From: an uncultured Oscillospiraceae bacterium
GTDB lineage: Bacteria; Bacillota; Clostridia; Oscillospirales; Oscillospiraceae
Reading direction: 5' to 3'
Assembly: GCA_934660965.1 (NCBI GenBank)
Contig: CAKUIM010000001.1
Coordinates: forward strand, 95,044 to 159,043
DNA: 64,000 nt
The position numbers were made by a program, and so were the translations under genes. Below, piece by piece: positions 1-7,922 of this stretch (positions are counted from its first letter, which is position 1; each line of letters begins with the position of its first letter). The notes beneath the pieces are model-generated. The model was not told where the DNA came from and did not search any database. It saw only the letters and a list, made by a program, of their open reading frames with translations.

Positions 1-1618
1 GCGCCGGGACTATATCACCAAGGTCATCCGGGTGGAGGAGGAGAACTTCGCCAAAACCATCGACGGCGGCCTGAAAATCTTCTCCGACATGCTCGAGGGC
101 CATAAGGCCCGGGGCGAGAAAACCTTCTCCGGCGCCGACGCCTTCAAGCTCTACGACACCTACGGCTTCCCCATCGACCTGACCATCGAGATGGTGGAGG
201 AGCAGGGCATGAGCGTGGATCTCGGCGAGTTCCACAAGCAGATGGATGAGCAGCGCCAGCGCGCCCGCAAGGCCCGGGAGGCCCTGGGTGACCTGGGCTG
301 GGCCGGCGTGGAGTTCGGCAAGGACGTGCCCGAGACGGTATTTGAGGGCTACACCCACAGCTCCGTGGAGGGGGCAAAAATTGTGGCCCTGGTGGTGGAG
401 AACGAGCAGGCCGAGGAGGTCATGCCCGGCGTGGAGGCCATCGTGGTCCTCGACCGCACCCCGTTCTACGCCGAGATGGGCGGCCAGGTGGCCGACCACG
501 GCACTCTCGCCGGCGAGGGCGTGTCCTTCACCGTCACCGACGTGCAGAAGAACAAGGGCGGCAAGTATATGCACTACGGCAAGGTCACCCAGGGTGTTTT
601 GAAGCTGGGCGACGCCGTCACCGCCGCCATCGACACCGACCGCCGGCGCGCAATCATGCGCGCCCACACCGCCACCCACCTGCTGGACAAGGCCCTGCGC
701 ACCGTGCTGGGCGACCACGTCCATCAGGCCGGCTCCCTGGTGGAGGCCGATCATCTGCGCTTCGACTTCACCCACTTCTCCGCCCTGACCGCCGAGGAGC
801 TCTCGAAGGTCAGCGCCATGGTCAACGAGGCCGTGCTGGAGGGCTACGACGTGGTCACCGAGGAGCTGCCCATCGAGGAGGCCAAAAAGCGGGGAGCCAT
901 CGCCCTGTTCGGCGAGAAATACGGCGCCACCGTCCGGGTGGTGGACATGGGCAGCGGCTACTCTGTGGAGTTCTGCGGCGGCACCCATCTCGACAACACT
1001 GCCAAGGTGGGCGTGTTCCGCATCAGCAGCGAGTTCTCCGTGGCCTCCGGCGTGCGCCGCATCGAGGCCACCACCGGCAAGCTCTCCCTGGAGACCATAA
1101 ACCGCAACCAGGAGCGGCTGTTCCAGGCCGCCGCCGCCCTCAAGGCTAAGCCTAATGAGCTGCGGGAGAAGGCGGAGCAGGCCATGAGCGAGATGAAGAG
1201 CCTGCGCCAGCTGGTGGCAAAGTTCCGGGACAAGGAGACCGCGGGCGACGCCGAGCGCTTCCTGCTGGCCAGCAAGGAGGTGGGCGGATTGAAGGTGCTC
1301 ACCGCCACCGTCCCCGGCGCCGACGGCAGCCGTCTGCGCCAGATGGGCGACCTCATGCGCAGCCGCGAGCCCAAGCTGGTGGCCGTGCTGGCCGCCGTGA
1401 ACGACGAAGGCAAAATTACCTTCCTTGCCTCCTGCGGCAAGGAGGCTGTGGAGCGGGGCGTGAAGGCCGGCGACATCATCCGGCAGGTATCCGCCATCGC
1501 CGGCGGCTCCGGCGGCGGCAAGCCCGACTCCGCCATGGGCGGCGGTAAAGACGTTTTGATGCTCGACAACGCCCTGGCCATGGTGGACAACGTCGTGTCC
1601 ATGAAGCTGGGGCAGTAA
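1..1618 (+). CDS. alaS: alanine--tRNA ligase, C-terminal part (5' end outside window)
   Basis: This cytoplasmic enzyme charges tRNA(Ala). The reading frame is open to the window edge, so only about 538 of the usual ~870-880 residues are seen and the catalytic N-terminus is missing. The retained part shows the end of the tRNA-recognition region, the editing domain with HTATH (about base 664) and CGGTH (about base 973), and a Gly-rich DHHA1-type C-terminus (GGSGGGKPDSAMGGGKD). No terminator follows the TAA. Instead, a palindrome-rich stretch and a second copy of the last 79 bp of the gene lie directly downstream. Identity is certain from the motifs; the start cannot be assigned. Confidence 0.97.
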   Translation, partial: RRDYITKVIRVEEENFAKTIDGGLKIFSDMLEGHKARGEKTFSGADAFKLYDTYGFPIDLTIEMVEEQGMSVDLGEFHKQMDEQRQRARKAREALGDLGWAGVEFGKDVPETVFEGYTHSSVEGAKIVALVVENEQAEEVMPGVEAIVVLDRTPFYAEMGGQVADHGTLAGEGVSFTVTDVQKNKGGKYMHYGKVTQGVLKLGDAVTAAIDTDRRRAIMRAHTATHLLDKALRTVLGDHVHQAGSLVEADHLRFDFTHFSALTAEELSKVSAMVNEAVLEGYDVVTEELPIEEAKKRGAIALFGEKYGATVRVVDMGSGYSVEFCGGTHLDNTAKVGVFRISSEFSVASGVRRIEATTGKLSLETINRNQERLFQAAAALKAKPNELREKAEQAMSEMKSLRQLVAKFRDKETAGDAERFLLASKEVGGLKVLTATVPGADGSRLRQMGDLMRSREPKLVAVLAAVNDEGKITFLASCGKEAVERGVKAGDIIRQVSAIAGGSGGGKPDSAMGGGKDVLMLDNALAMVDNVVSMKLGQ

Positions 1619-1755
1619 GCCGCCCAAGCAAGCGCAGCGGCGCCGCGCCTTTGGCGCGTAAATTCGCCGCCTCGCGGCGAATTGCGCAGGCTGAATTTAT
1701 TTCAGCCGAGCATTGAAATCCAAAGGGGCCCCCGCGGGGCTTGACCCGCGGGGAA
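1619..1755. repeat. palindrome-rich insert between two copies of the alaS tail
   Basis: These 137 bp directly follow the alaS stop codon and hold four consecutive inverted repeats: 1644-1658 (6-bp stem, loop TTT), 1661-1683 (perfect 10-bp stem, loop CTC), 1689-1707 (7-bp stem, 5-nt loop) and 1730-1753 (9-bp stem, 6-nt loop). None is followed by a T-run, so they are not ordinary terminators. No reading frame is apparent. The stretch separates two direct copies of the alaS 3' end and resembles the inserts behind the HIT gene and mutS2. Confidence 0.7.
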
Positions 1756-1834
1756 CGGCGGTAAAGACGTTTTGATGCTCGACAACGCCCTGGCCATGGT
1801 GGACAATGTGGTGTCCATGAAGCTGGGGCAGTGA
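1756..1834 (+). repeat. displaced duplicate of the alaS 3' end
   Basis: This is a 79-bp direct repeat of bases 1540-1618, the last 26 codons of alaS including the stop. It differs at only three positions: two in the codons before the C-terminus, and TGA instead of TAA at the stop. It has no start or ribosome site of its own and is not expected to be translated. The offset between copies is 216 bp. Confidence 0.85.
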
Positions 1835-1899
1835 ACATTGCAACAAAAATGCCTCCCCGCCCGTTCCCGGACGGTGAGGCGCAAAAAAGAGGTGTTATG

Positions 1900-2259
1900 A
1901 TGTCCGATGTGCTGAACTATGACAAGGACTGCCTGTTCTGTAAGATCATCAAGGGGGAGATCCCGTCCAGCAAGGTGTATGAGGACGACCTGTGCTACGC
2001 CTTCTATGACATCGACCCCCAGGCGCCCACCCATTTTTTGGTGATTCCCAAGGCCCATATCAGGTCCTGCGGTGAGATTACCCGGGGCAATTCAGCCCTG
2101 GTGGGGCACATATTCGAGGTCATCACCAAGGTGACGAAGGAGCTGGGCATCACCGACTTCCGCGTGGTGTCCAACTGCGGCGAGCAGGCGGGGCAAAGTG
2201 TGCCGCACCTGCATTTTCATGTATTGGCCGGACGGGATATGACCTGGCCTCCGGGCTAA
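1900..2259 (+). CDS. HIT (histidine triad) family nucleotide hydrolase
   Basis: This is a small cytoplasmic nucleotide phosphoramidase or hydrolase of the HinT/PKCI branch. The 119-residue product begins with the CLFCKII zinc-type motif typical of the branch, has the DIDPQAPTHFLVIPK core, and ends with the catalytic triad HLHFHVL and the usual C-terminal WPPG. The length matches the family (~110-120 residues). There are two adjacent ATG codons at 1897 and 1900; the second gives about 7 nt to the AGAGG box and is preferred. The gene tail (TGACCTGGCCTCCGGGCT plus stop) is repeated 109 bp downstream. The substrate is unknown. Confidence 0.93.
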   Translation: MSDVLNYDKDCLFCKIIKGEIPSSKVYEDDLCYAFYDIDPQAPTHFLVIPKAHIRSCGEITRGNSALVGHIFEVITKVTKELGITDFRVVSNCGEQAGQSVPHLHFHVLAGRDMTWPPG

Positions 2260-2348
2260 TTCTCCTACATGAAAGTTCCCCTCTGTTGGCATAGCCAACA
2301 GAGCCTACGCTAAAAATGTGCCGCTGGCACATTTTCTTCACGCTGCGG
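2260..2348. repeat. palindrome-rich insert between two copies of the HIT gene tail
   Basis: This 89-bp segment follows the HIT stop codon. It carries two perfect 10-bp palindromes with 3-nt loops, at 2281-2303 (loop ATA) and 2313-2335 (loop GCT). It is richer in AT than its surroundings. The 10-3-10 layout is the same as the palindrome at 1661-1683 behind alaS. No T-run or reading frame is present. Confidence 0.65.
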
Positions 2349-2368
2349 TGACCTGGCCTCCGGGCTGA
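2349..2368 (+). repeat. displaced duplicate of the HIT gene 3' end
   Basis: These 20 bp repeat bases 2240-2259, the last codons of the HIT gene. The only difference is the stop codon, TAA in the gene and TGA in the copy, the same change as in the alaS pair. A 12-bp hairpin with one mismatch follows at 2381-2409. Confidence 0.75.
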
Positions 2369-2477
2369 CACGCCGTTCACGCCGGGGCCCATCTGCGATG
2401 GGGCCCGGCGCCCATAGCTTCGTGTAGTTTTTTTATCCGCTTCATTTTCTGGAAGCGCGGCATGATGTAGCGCCCTA

Positions 2478-2525
2478 AAAAACCAGCGCCCGCGCACCGT
2501 AGAAACGGTGCGCGGGCGCTTCCTT
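2478..2525. terminator. bidirectional intrinsic terminator between HIT gene and ABC operon
   Basis: A perfect 15-bp stem at 2486-2519 has the loop AGAA. On the - strand it is followed by a TGGTTTTTT tail (2478-2485 on +), so it ends the ABC importer operon. On the + strand the tail is only TTCCTTCT, so it may also stop HIT transcription less efficiently. Confidence 0.85.
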
Positions 2526-2542
2526 CTGCAAAAAGCCTTCCC

Positions 2543-3574
2543 TTAACGGGTGCTCTTATCGTAGGGGATTCCCTCGGCCTTGGGGGCCCGGGAGCTCTTG
2601 GAGGTGAAGGCCAGCACGATGAGGGTGATGAGATAGGGCAGCATCCGGTAGAAGTGGGGGCTGATGCCGATCTCGGCCAGGAGGAACGCCCCGTCCCCAT
2701 TGATGTCGATGCTGGAGTAGCTGGCGGCGATGCACTTGAAAAGGCCGAACAGCAGCGACGCGCCGGCAATATTCAGCGGCTTCCAGTTGCCGAAGATCAT
2801 CACGGCCAGGGCCAGGAAGCCGAAGCCCGCCACATCGCCGTTGGCCGCGCAGTTGGCGGTGGTCAGGGCGTAGACAAAGCCGCCCATGCCCGCAAGGGCG
2901 CCGGAGATGGTGGTGCCGGCATAGCGCATCTTGTAGACGTTGATGCCCAGAGAGTCCGCCGCCTGGGGGTTCTCGCCGCAGGAGCGCAGACGCAGGCCGA
3001 AGCGGGTCTTGTAGAGGATGATGGACAGCACGATGAACAGCAGGATGCAGATATAGGTGGCCAGGTACACCTTGTGGAGGAAGGTGTTGCCGAAGAAGCC
3101 CAGGTCGGCGTTCCGGTCAAACCCCAGGGTGGTCTTTTTGATCATGAACCAGCTGGCGCTGTCGCCGGTGACCATCTGAAGGGTGTTCTGATTGACGATG
3201 ACGCGCACCAGAAACAGCACCAGGGCCGGGGCCATCAGGTTCAGGGCGGTGCCGCCGATGGTCTGGTCGGCCCGGAGGTTGATGGACGCGAAGGACAGCA
3301 GCAGGGAGAACAGCGCCCCGAAGGCCGCCGCCGCCAGCATGGCCAGCAGCTCCAGCCCCTGAAGGGCCAGGTAGTTGCCCGCCGCCTTTGCGCCGGCAAA
3401 GACGTCAAGGCCCTGCATGATGCGCACGAACAGCACGCCGATGAAGGCGCCGAAGATCATAATGCCCTCCAGAGCCAGGTTGATGATGCCGCTGCGCTCG
3501 GCAAATACGCCGGCCAGCGCCACAATCATCAGCGGGACGGCATAGATGAGCGTCTGCTGAATGAGGAATGTCAT
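2543..3574 (-). CDS. BMP-type nucleoside ABC transporter, permease subunit (YufQ/NupQ-like)
   Basis: This is an inner-membrane permease of the BPD_transp_2 family, probably pairing with the second permease to import nucleosides. The 343 residues form about 8-9 hydrophobic segments. The N-terminus carries the family signature VFAERSGIINLALEGIM, and there is a cytoplasmic loop with LRSCGENPQAADSLGI, the expected contact for the ABC ATPase. It is the last gene of the transporter set; its ATG overlaps the stop of the preceding permease (ATGA). A strong terminator follows. Substrate assignment rests on family and on the salvage kinases encoded next door. Confidence 0.93.
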   Translation of the reverse strand: MTFLIQQTLIYAVPLMIVALAGVFAERSGIINLALEGIMIFGAFIGVLFVRIMQGLDVFAGAKAAGNYLALQGLELLAMLAAAAFGALFSLLLSFASINLRADQTIGGTALNLMAPALVLFLVRVIVNQNTLQMVTGDSASWFMIKKTTLGFDRNADLGFFGNTFLHKVYLATYICILLFIVLSIILYKTRFGLRLRSCGENPQAADSLGINVYKMRYAGTTISGALAGMGGFVYALTTANCAANGDVAGFGFLALAVMIFGNWKPLNIAGASLLFGLFKCIAASYSSIDINGDGAFLLAEIGISPHFYRMLPYLITLIVLAFTSKSSRAPKAEGIPYDKSTR

Positions 3575-4839
3575 TGCGCCAGCCCTCCCTTCTCGGTCTC
3601 GGTACTGCCTCCGTCTCCCTCCGGCGGAGTGTCCGGTACGGGCGCAGGAGCGGCCGCGGCAGGCCGGACCTTGCCTTTATAGCGCCTGCGGCCGCTGATG
3701 GCCATGCGCAGCACCAGGGAGAAGGCGGAGAGGTACACAATGGTGGAGATGATCACGTCGGTGATATACTCATTGTAGGCGGTCAGGCTCGTCAGCTGCA
3801 GGCCCACGATGTTCAGCATGGACATAAAGCAGCCGGTGAAGATGACGGCGATGGGGTTGTTGGCCGCCAGCAGCGCCACCGGGATTCCGTTGAAGCCGGC
3901 GGCGGGCAGGGCCTGATAGGTGGACCAGAAAAACTCCGTGTTGCCGGAGAGGTAGTAGAGGGACGCGCCCGCCGCGGACAGGGCGCCGGCAATGGCCATG
4001 GACAGCACGATGTTGCGCTTGTCCTGGATGCCGGCATACCGGGCGGCATGGCGGTTGCTGCCGCAGGCCTTGAGCTGATAGCCGAAGGTGGTCTTGTACA
4101 TCAGGACATACACCGCCACCGCCAGCAGCGCGGCCACCAGAATGCCGCCGTTGACCTGGGAGTCGGGGAAGATCTTGTCAAGGCCCAGCTTCGCGGTCTG
4201 CACGCCGTTGTAGGACGTCTTGTAGATATAGCCGGACTTGGTGTTCTCCACCACGTTTTTGAAGCTGCTGATGTCAAAAAGCCAGGTGACCAGGTTTGCC
4301 GCGATCCAGTTGGTCATGATGCAGGCCAACACCTCGTTGACGTTCAAAAACGCCTTCACAAGGCCGGGGATGGCGCCCCACAGGGCCCCGGCAAGGCTGC
4401 CGCCCAGGAAGGCCAGCAGCCAGATGAGGCCCGCGGGCACCGAGGAGGAGGGGATGCCCAGGGCGATCATCAGCGTGACCATGGTGCCCATCAGGTACTG
4501 GCCCGGCGCACCGATGTTGAACAGGCCCGTCTTGAAGGCCACCGATACGGAAAGGCCGGTCATGATGATGGGCGTGGCGCGGAAGAGCATATTGCCGATG
4601 CTGGTGGGGTTAAAGCCCCAGGTGAGCTTGCCCGCGGCGTCCCGCCCGGTGCTGAACAGCCCGGCGAACACAATGCGGATGCCCTCCCAGGCGCTTGCCA
4701 GGGACAGGTTTTTGCTGAAGATGCCCACCAGCAGCACCACAAGGGCGCCCACCGCAAGGCCGATGAGGATGGACAGCACAGACACCATCACAGACTGCAC
4801 GCCGCTGCGCTCGAGCAGCGGGGACTTATTCTTGCTCAT
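3571..4839 (-). CDS. BMP-type nucleoside ABC transporter, permease subunit (YufP/NupP-like)
   Basis: This second membrane subunit of the importer has 422 residues. It has one N-terminal hydrophobic segment, a ~60-residue loop, and then the BPD_transp_2 core with TGLSVSVAFKTGLFNIGAPGQ and the coupling motif LKACGSNRHAARYAGI. The C-terminal ~35 residues are Pro/Ala-rich and hydrophilic. The ATG at 4839 overlaps the stop of the ATPase gene (ATGA) and has a GGAAGGAGG box. An in-frame extension upstream lies inside the ATPase gene and is rejected. The 4-nt overlaps on both sides imply translational coupling of the three genes. Confidence 0.93.
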   Translation of the reverse strand: MSKNKSPLLERSGVQSVMVSVLSILIGLAVGALVVLLVGIFSKNLSLASAWEGIRIVFAGLFSTGRDAAGKLTWGFNPTSIGNMLFRATPIIMTGLSVSVAFKTGLFNIGAPGQYLMGTMVTLMIALGIPSSSVPAGLIWLLAFLGGSLAGALWGAIPGLVKAFLNVNEVLACIMTNWIAANLVTWLFDISSFKNVVENTKSGYIYKTSYNGVQTAKLGLDKIFPDSQVNGGILVAALLAVAVYVLMYKTTFGYQLKACGSNRHAARYAGIQDKRNIVLSMAIAGALSAAGASLYYLSGNTEFFWSTYQALPAAGFNGIPVALLAANNPIAVIFTGCFMSMLNIVGLQLTSLTAYNEYITDVIISTIVYLSAFSLVLRMAISGRRRYKGKVRPAAAAPAPVPDTPPEGDGGSTETEKGGLAQ

Positions 4840-6377
4840 GCCTGGGCCTCCTTCCCCGCCATGCGCTTGGCACCGGCCATATAAAGGCCCAGCTCCTGCA
4901 CGGTGGTGGTTTCCGGGTCGAGCTCGCCCACGATCTCGCCCTCGTACATCACAAGGATCCGGTCGGAAAGGCTCATCACCTCGTCCAGCTCCAGCGACAC
5001 CAGCAGCACCGCCTTGCCGGCGTCCCGCTCGTCCACCAGGCGCTTGTGGATGTGCTCGATGGCGCCCACGTCCAGGCCGCGGGTGGGCTGGACGGCCACG
5101 CACAGGGGCTTATCCCGGTCAAGCTCCCGGGCGATGATGGCCTTCTGCTGGTTGCCGCCGGACATATCCCGCACCCTGGTCACCGGGCCCTGGCCGCTGC
5201 GCACGTCATACTCCCCGATGAGCCGCTGGGCGTACTGGCGCACCGCGCCGTTGTCGATAAAGCCGGCGTGCTGGAACTGCGGCTCCCGGAAGCGCTGGAG
5301 CACCAGGTTCTGCTCCAGGGTGAAGTCCAGCACCAGGCCGTGCTTGTGCCGGTCCTCGGGAATGTGGCTCAAATTTCCCAGGCGCTGATGGATGCTGGCA
5401 TGGGAGATGTCGCCGCCGCACAGCGTGGCCGTGCCGCCGGAGGACTTCTCAAGACCGGTCAGGCCGTAGACAAGCTCCGTCTGGCCGTTGCCGTCGATGC
5501 CGGCAATGCACAGGATCTCGCCGGCGTGGACGTCGAAGCTCACGCCGCGCACCGCGTCCTTCTTGTGTCCGCGGGCGGGAACGCTGAAATTGCGCACGCT
5601 CAAAACCGTCTCGGCAGGCTTTGCCGGCTCCTTCTGGACCTCCAGCTGCACCGGGCGGCCCACCATCATGTTGGACAGGGTCTGCTTGTCGGTATCCTTG
5701 GTGTCCACCGTGCCGATATACTTGCCCTTGCGCAGCACCGACACCCGGTCGGCCACCGCCATAATCTCGTTGAGCTTGTGGGAGATGAAGAGGATGCTCT
5801 TGCCCTCGGCGGCAAACTTGCGCATGGTGGCCATGAGCTCGTCAATCTCCTGGGGGGTGAGCACCGCGGTGGGCTCGTCGAAGATGAGGATCTCGTTGTC
5901 CCGGTAGAGCATCTTCAAGATCTCCACCCGCTGCTGCATGCCCACGGTGATGTCCTCCACCTTGGCATCCAAATCCACCTTCAGGCCGTAGCGCGCGGAG
6001 AGCTCCTCCACCTTTTTCCGGGCCTCCTTCTTCTGCAGGAAGCCCAGCTTGGTGGTCTCCGCGCCCAGGATAATGTTCTCCAGGACGGTAAAGACCTCGA
6101 TGAGCTTGAAGTGCTGGTGGACCATGCCGATGCCCAGGGCGGTGGCGTCGTTGGGGTTATCGATACGCACCGGCTCCCCGTTTTTCCGGATCTCGCCGCC
6201 CTCTGGCTGGTAGAGGCCGAAGAGCACGCTCATCAGAGTGGATTTGCCCGCCCCGTTCTCCCCCAGCAGGGCGTGGATCTCCCCCCGGCGCAGCCGCAGG
6301 GTGATGTCGTCGTTGGCGACGATTCCAGGGAATTGCTTTGTGATGTGGAGCATTTCAATGATGTATTCAGACTGCAT
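4836..6377 (-). CDS. BMP-type nucleoside ABC transporter, double ATP-binding protein (YufO/NupO-like)
   Basis: This cytoplasmic ATPase energises the two permeases. Its 513 residues hold two fused ABC domains. Domain 1 has Walker A GENGAGKST (residues 39-47), signature VGMQQRVEIL and Walker B LIFDEPTAVLTP. Domain 2 has the degenerate Walker A GIDGNGQTEL, signature MSGGNQQKAIIAREL and a QPTRGLDVGA motif. One active and one atypical site is normal for ribose and nucleoside importers of this class. It has its own sigma-A-type promoter upstream and is separated from the lipoprotein gene by a terminator, so it can be set at a lower level than the binding protein. Confidence 0.95.
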   Translation of the reverse strand: MQSEYIIEMLHITKQFPGIVANDDITLRLRRGEIHALLGENGAGKSTLMSVLFGLYQPEGGEIRKNGEPVRIDNPNDATALGIGMVHQHFKLIEVFTVLENIILGAETTKLGFLQKKEARKKVEELSARYGLKVDLDAKVEDITVGMQQRVEILKMLYRDNEILIFDEPTAVLTPQEIDELMATMRKFAAEGKSILFISHKLNEIMAVADRVSVLRKGKYIGTVDTKDTDKQTLSNMMVGRPVQLEVQKEPAKPAETVLSVRNFSVPARGHKKDAVRGVSFDVHAGEILCIAGIDGNGQTELVYGLTGLEKSSGGTATLCGGDISHASIHQRLGNLSHIPEDRHKHGLVLDFTLEQNLVLQRFREPQFQHAGFIDNGAVRQYAQRLIGEYDVRSGQGPVTRVRDMSGGNQQKAIIARELDRDKPLCVAVQPTRGLDVGAIEHIHKRLVDERDAGKAVLLVSLELDEVMSLSDRILVMYEGEIVGELDPETTTVQELGLYMAGAKRMAGKEAQA

Positions 6378-6415
6378 ATATCACCGCCCACTTTCTCTGG
6401 TCATATTCAATAATT

Positions 6416-6444
6416 ATTATAGGGCAGACCCGGGGAAAACACAA
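6416..6444 (-). promoter_or_regulatory. sigma-A-type promoter of the ABC ATPase/permease genes
   Basis: On the - strand TTGTGT (6439-6444), a 17-bp spacer and a perfect TATAAT (6416-6421) lie 39 bp upstream of the ATPase start codon and downstream of the lipoprotein terminator. Confidence 0.65.
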
Positions 6445-6463
6445 GGGCAATTCACACTTTTGT

Positions 6464-6495
6464 AAAAAAAGGGAGGGGCCTTTTCGGCCCCTCCC
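6464..6495 (-). terminator. intrinsic terminator after the BMP lipoprotein gene
   Basis: A perfect 10-bp stem GGGAGGGGCC (6471-6495) with a 5-nt loop is followed on the - strand by seven T. It sits inside the transporter locus. Readthrough plus the internal promoter probably gives excess binding protein over ATPase and permeases. Confidence 0.9.
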
Positions 6496-6513
6496 GGGTA
6501 AAATGTTTGAAAA

Positions 6514-7674
6514 TCAGATGATCTTCAGGGTCAGGTTGGAATAATCCTGCTCCAGGTTGTTGAAGTCGTTGTCCACGGTGACCTCGCCGTTGAGCACCTT
6601 CTGGAAGAGGGCCTCGTACTGCTCAACGGTGTAGTTCTTCAGGCTCCAGGTGGCGGTGGGGATACCCACGGAGTTCTCCTTCACGCCCAGAGAGGTGGAC
6701 ACGCCGCCGATCTCGGAGAAGGTGCCGTCATAGACCTTGGCAACAGCCCACTCAACGGCGTCGGCCAGGCCCTTCATGGCAGAGGTGATGACGGTGTCGG
6801 ACTCGCCGGACTGGTCCACGTCCACGCCCACGACATAGGCGTCGGCAGCGGAAGCGGCAGCGGCGATGGACTGGAACATGGAGCCGCCGCAGGCGAAGAT
6901 GACCTCGGTGCCGTTCTCATACCAGCCGGCAGCCATGGTCTGAAGCTCGGGGGAGGCGCTGAAGGTGGAGCCGTACTCCCAGGAGTAGTTCATCTCGACC
7001 TGGACATTCTTCTCCTTGGCAGCCGCGTTGGCGCCCTGGACAAAGCCGTAGCCGTAACGGCAGCAGGCATCGTTGGTGCCGCCGCCGCCGCCGGAGAAGC
7101 CCAGCTTGGTGTAGCCTTCCATCACGGTGGCGTAGCCGGCGAAGTAGCCGCACTGCTCCTCCTTGAAGGCAATGGGGGCGACGTTCTTGAGGATGTCGCC
7201 GTTGTCGTCAGCGATGGGATAGCCGTCGATGAAGATGAAGGGGATATCGGCAAACTCGCTGGCAGCCCGGCGCAGAGCGCCCTCCTGCATGAAGCCGGCG
7301 CACACCACAACCTTGGCGCCCGCCTCAACGGCGGCCTTCATGGCGTCGTAGCGGTCATCATCGGTGGCCTGATCCTTGTTGGCGGGCTGATAGTACTTGT
7401 AGGAGACGCCCTTCTCATGGGCAAAGAGCTTCACGCCGTCGTAAGTGCCCTGGTTGAAGGACTTGTCCTTCAGCTGGCCCACGTCGGTGATGAAGGCGAC
7501 CTCATACTTACCGTCGGAAGAGGTCATGTTGTCGTCGATGTCGTCAGCGGTGACGGCAGCCGGCTCTTTGGATTCCTCGGCAGGCTTCTGGCTGTCCTTG
7601 GCGCCGCTGTTGCTGCACGCGGCGAGAGACAGCACCATGGCCAGAGCGAGGAGCAAGGCAAGGATCTTTTTCAT
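6514..7674 (-). CDS. BMP family ABC transporter substrate-binding lipoprotein (nucleoside)
   Basis: This extracytoplasmic solute-binding lipoprotein delivers nucleosides to the permeases. The 386-residue precursor starts MKKILALLLALAM and has lipobox LSLAAC, so Cys20 is the lipidation site. A low-complexity Ser/Lys/Glu linker follows, then the BMP/PnrA-like domain (VAFITDVGQLKDKSFNQGTY; GGGTNDACCRYGYGFVQGA; WEYGSTFSASPELQTMAAGW). The start at 7674 has a GGAGGG box; the in-frame extension to 7734 would spoil the signal peptide. It is first in the locus, with its own strong promoter and terminator. Confidence 0.95.
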   Translation of the reverse strand: MKKILALLLALAMVLSLAACSNSGAKDSQKPAEESKEPAAVTADDIDDNMTSSDGKYEVAFITDVGQLKDKSFNQGTYDGVKLFAHEKGVSYKYYQPANKDQATDDDRYDAMKAAVEAGAKVVVCAGFMQEGALRRAASEFADIPFIFIDGYPIADDNGDILKNVAPIAFKEEQCGYFAGYATVMEGYTKLGFSGGGGGTNDACCRYGYGFVQGANAAAKEKNVQVEMNYSWEYGSTFSASPELQTMAAGWYENGTEVIFACGGSMFQSIAAAASAADAYVVGVDVDQSGESDTVITSAMKGLADAVEWAVAKVYDGTFSEIGGVSTSLGVKENSVGIPTATWSLKNYTVEQYEALFQKVLNGEVTVDNDFNNLEQDYSNLTLKII

Positions 7675-7736
7675 AAGTACCCTCCGTTCATATTCCTTTG
7701 GTTTCATTCTGCACAGCATCCTTACTGCGCACAAAG

Positions 7737-7765
7737 ATTATATCATCATTCACACATACAATCAA
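7737..7765 (-). promoter_or_regulatory. sigma-A-type promoter of the BMP lipoprotein gene
   Basis: TTGATT (7760-7765), a 17-bp spacer and TATAAT (7737-7742) are read on the - strand, with a 5' leader of about 55 nt. The promoter is close to consensus. Confidence 0.75.
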
Positions 7766-7828
7766 GTGCGAAATGATGTTTCTCATGCATGATTTACAAA
7801 AAATGCCGGAGAACTTGCCGAGGAGAAA

Positions 7829-7857
7829 TTGCATTTCCCGTCGAACCATGGTATCAT
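7829..7857 (+). promoter_or_regulatory. sigma-A-type promoter of udk-tdk
   Basis: TTGCAT (7829-7834), a 17-bp spacer and TATCAT (7852-7857) lie about 65 bp upstream of the udk start, divergent from the BMP promoter. Confidence 0.6.
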
Positions 7858-7922
7858 GTTCCAAACAGCTGCCGGCGCCCGCGGGAGTCGGCCGGCGTAA
7901 ATCTGGGCGGGAGGGGCTCACC

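Noticed and set aside
1851..1880. Hairpin before the HIT gene read as an alaS terminator
   Set aside because: The stem is good, but the + strand tail is GCAAAAAAG rather than T-rich, so it does not fit an intrinsic terminator for alaS.
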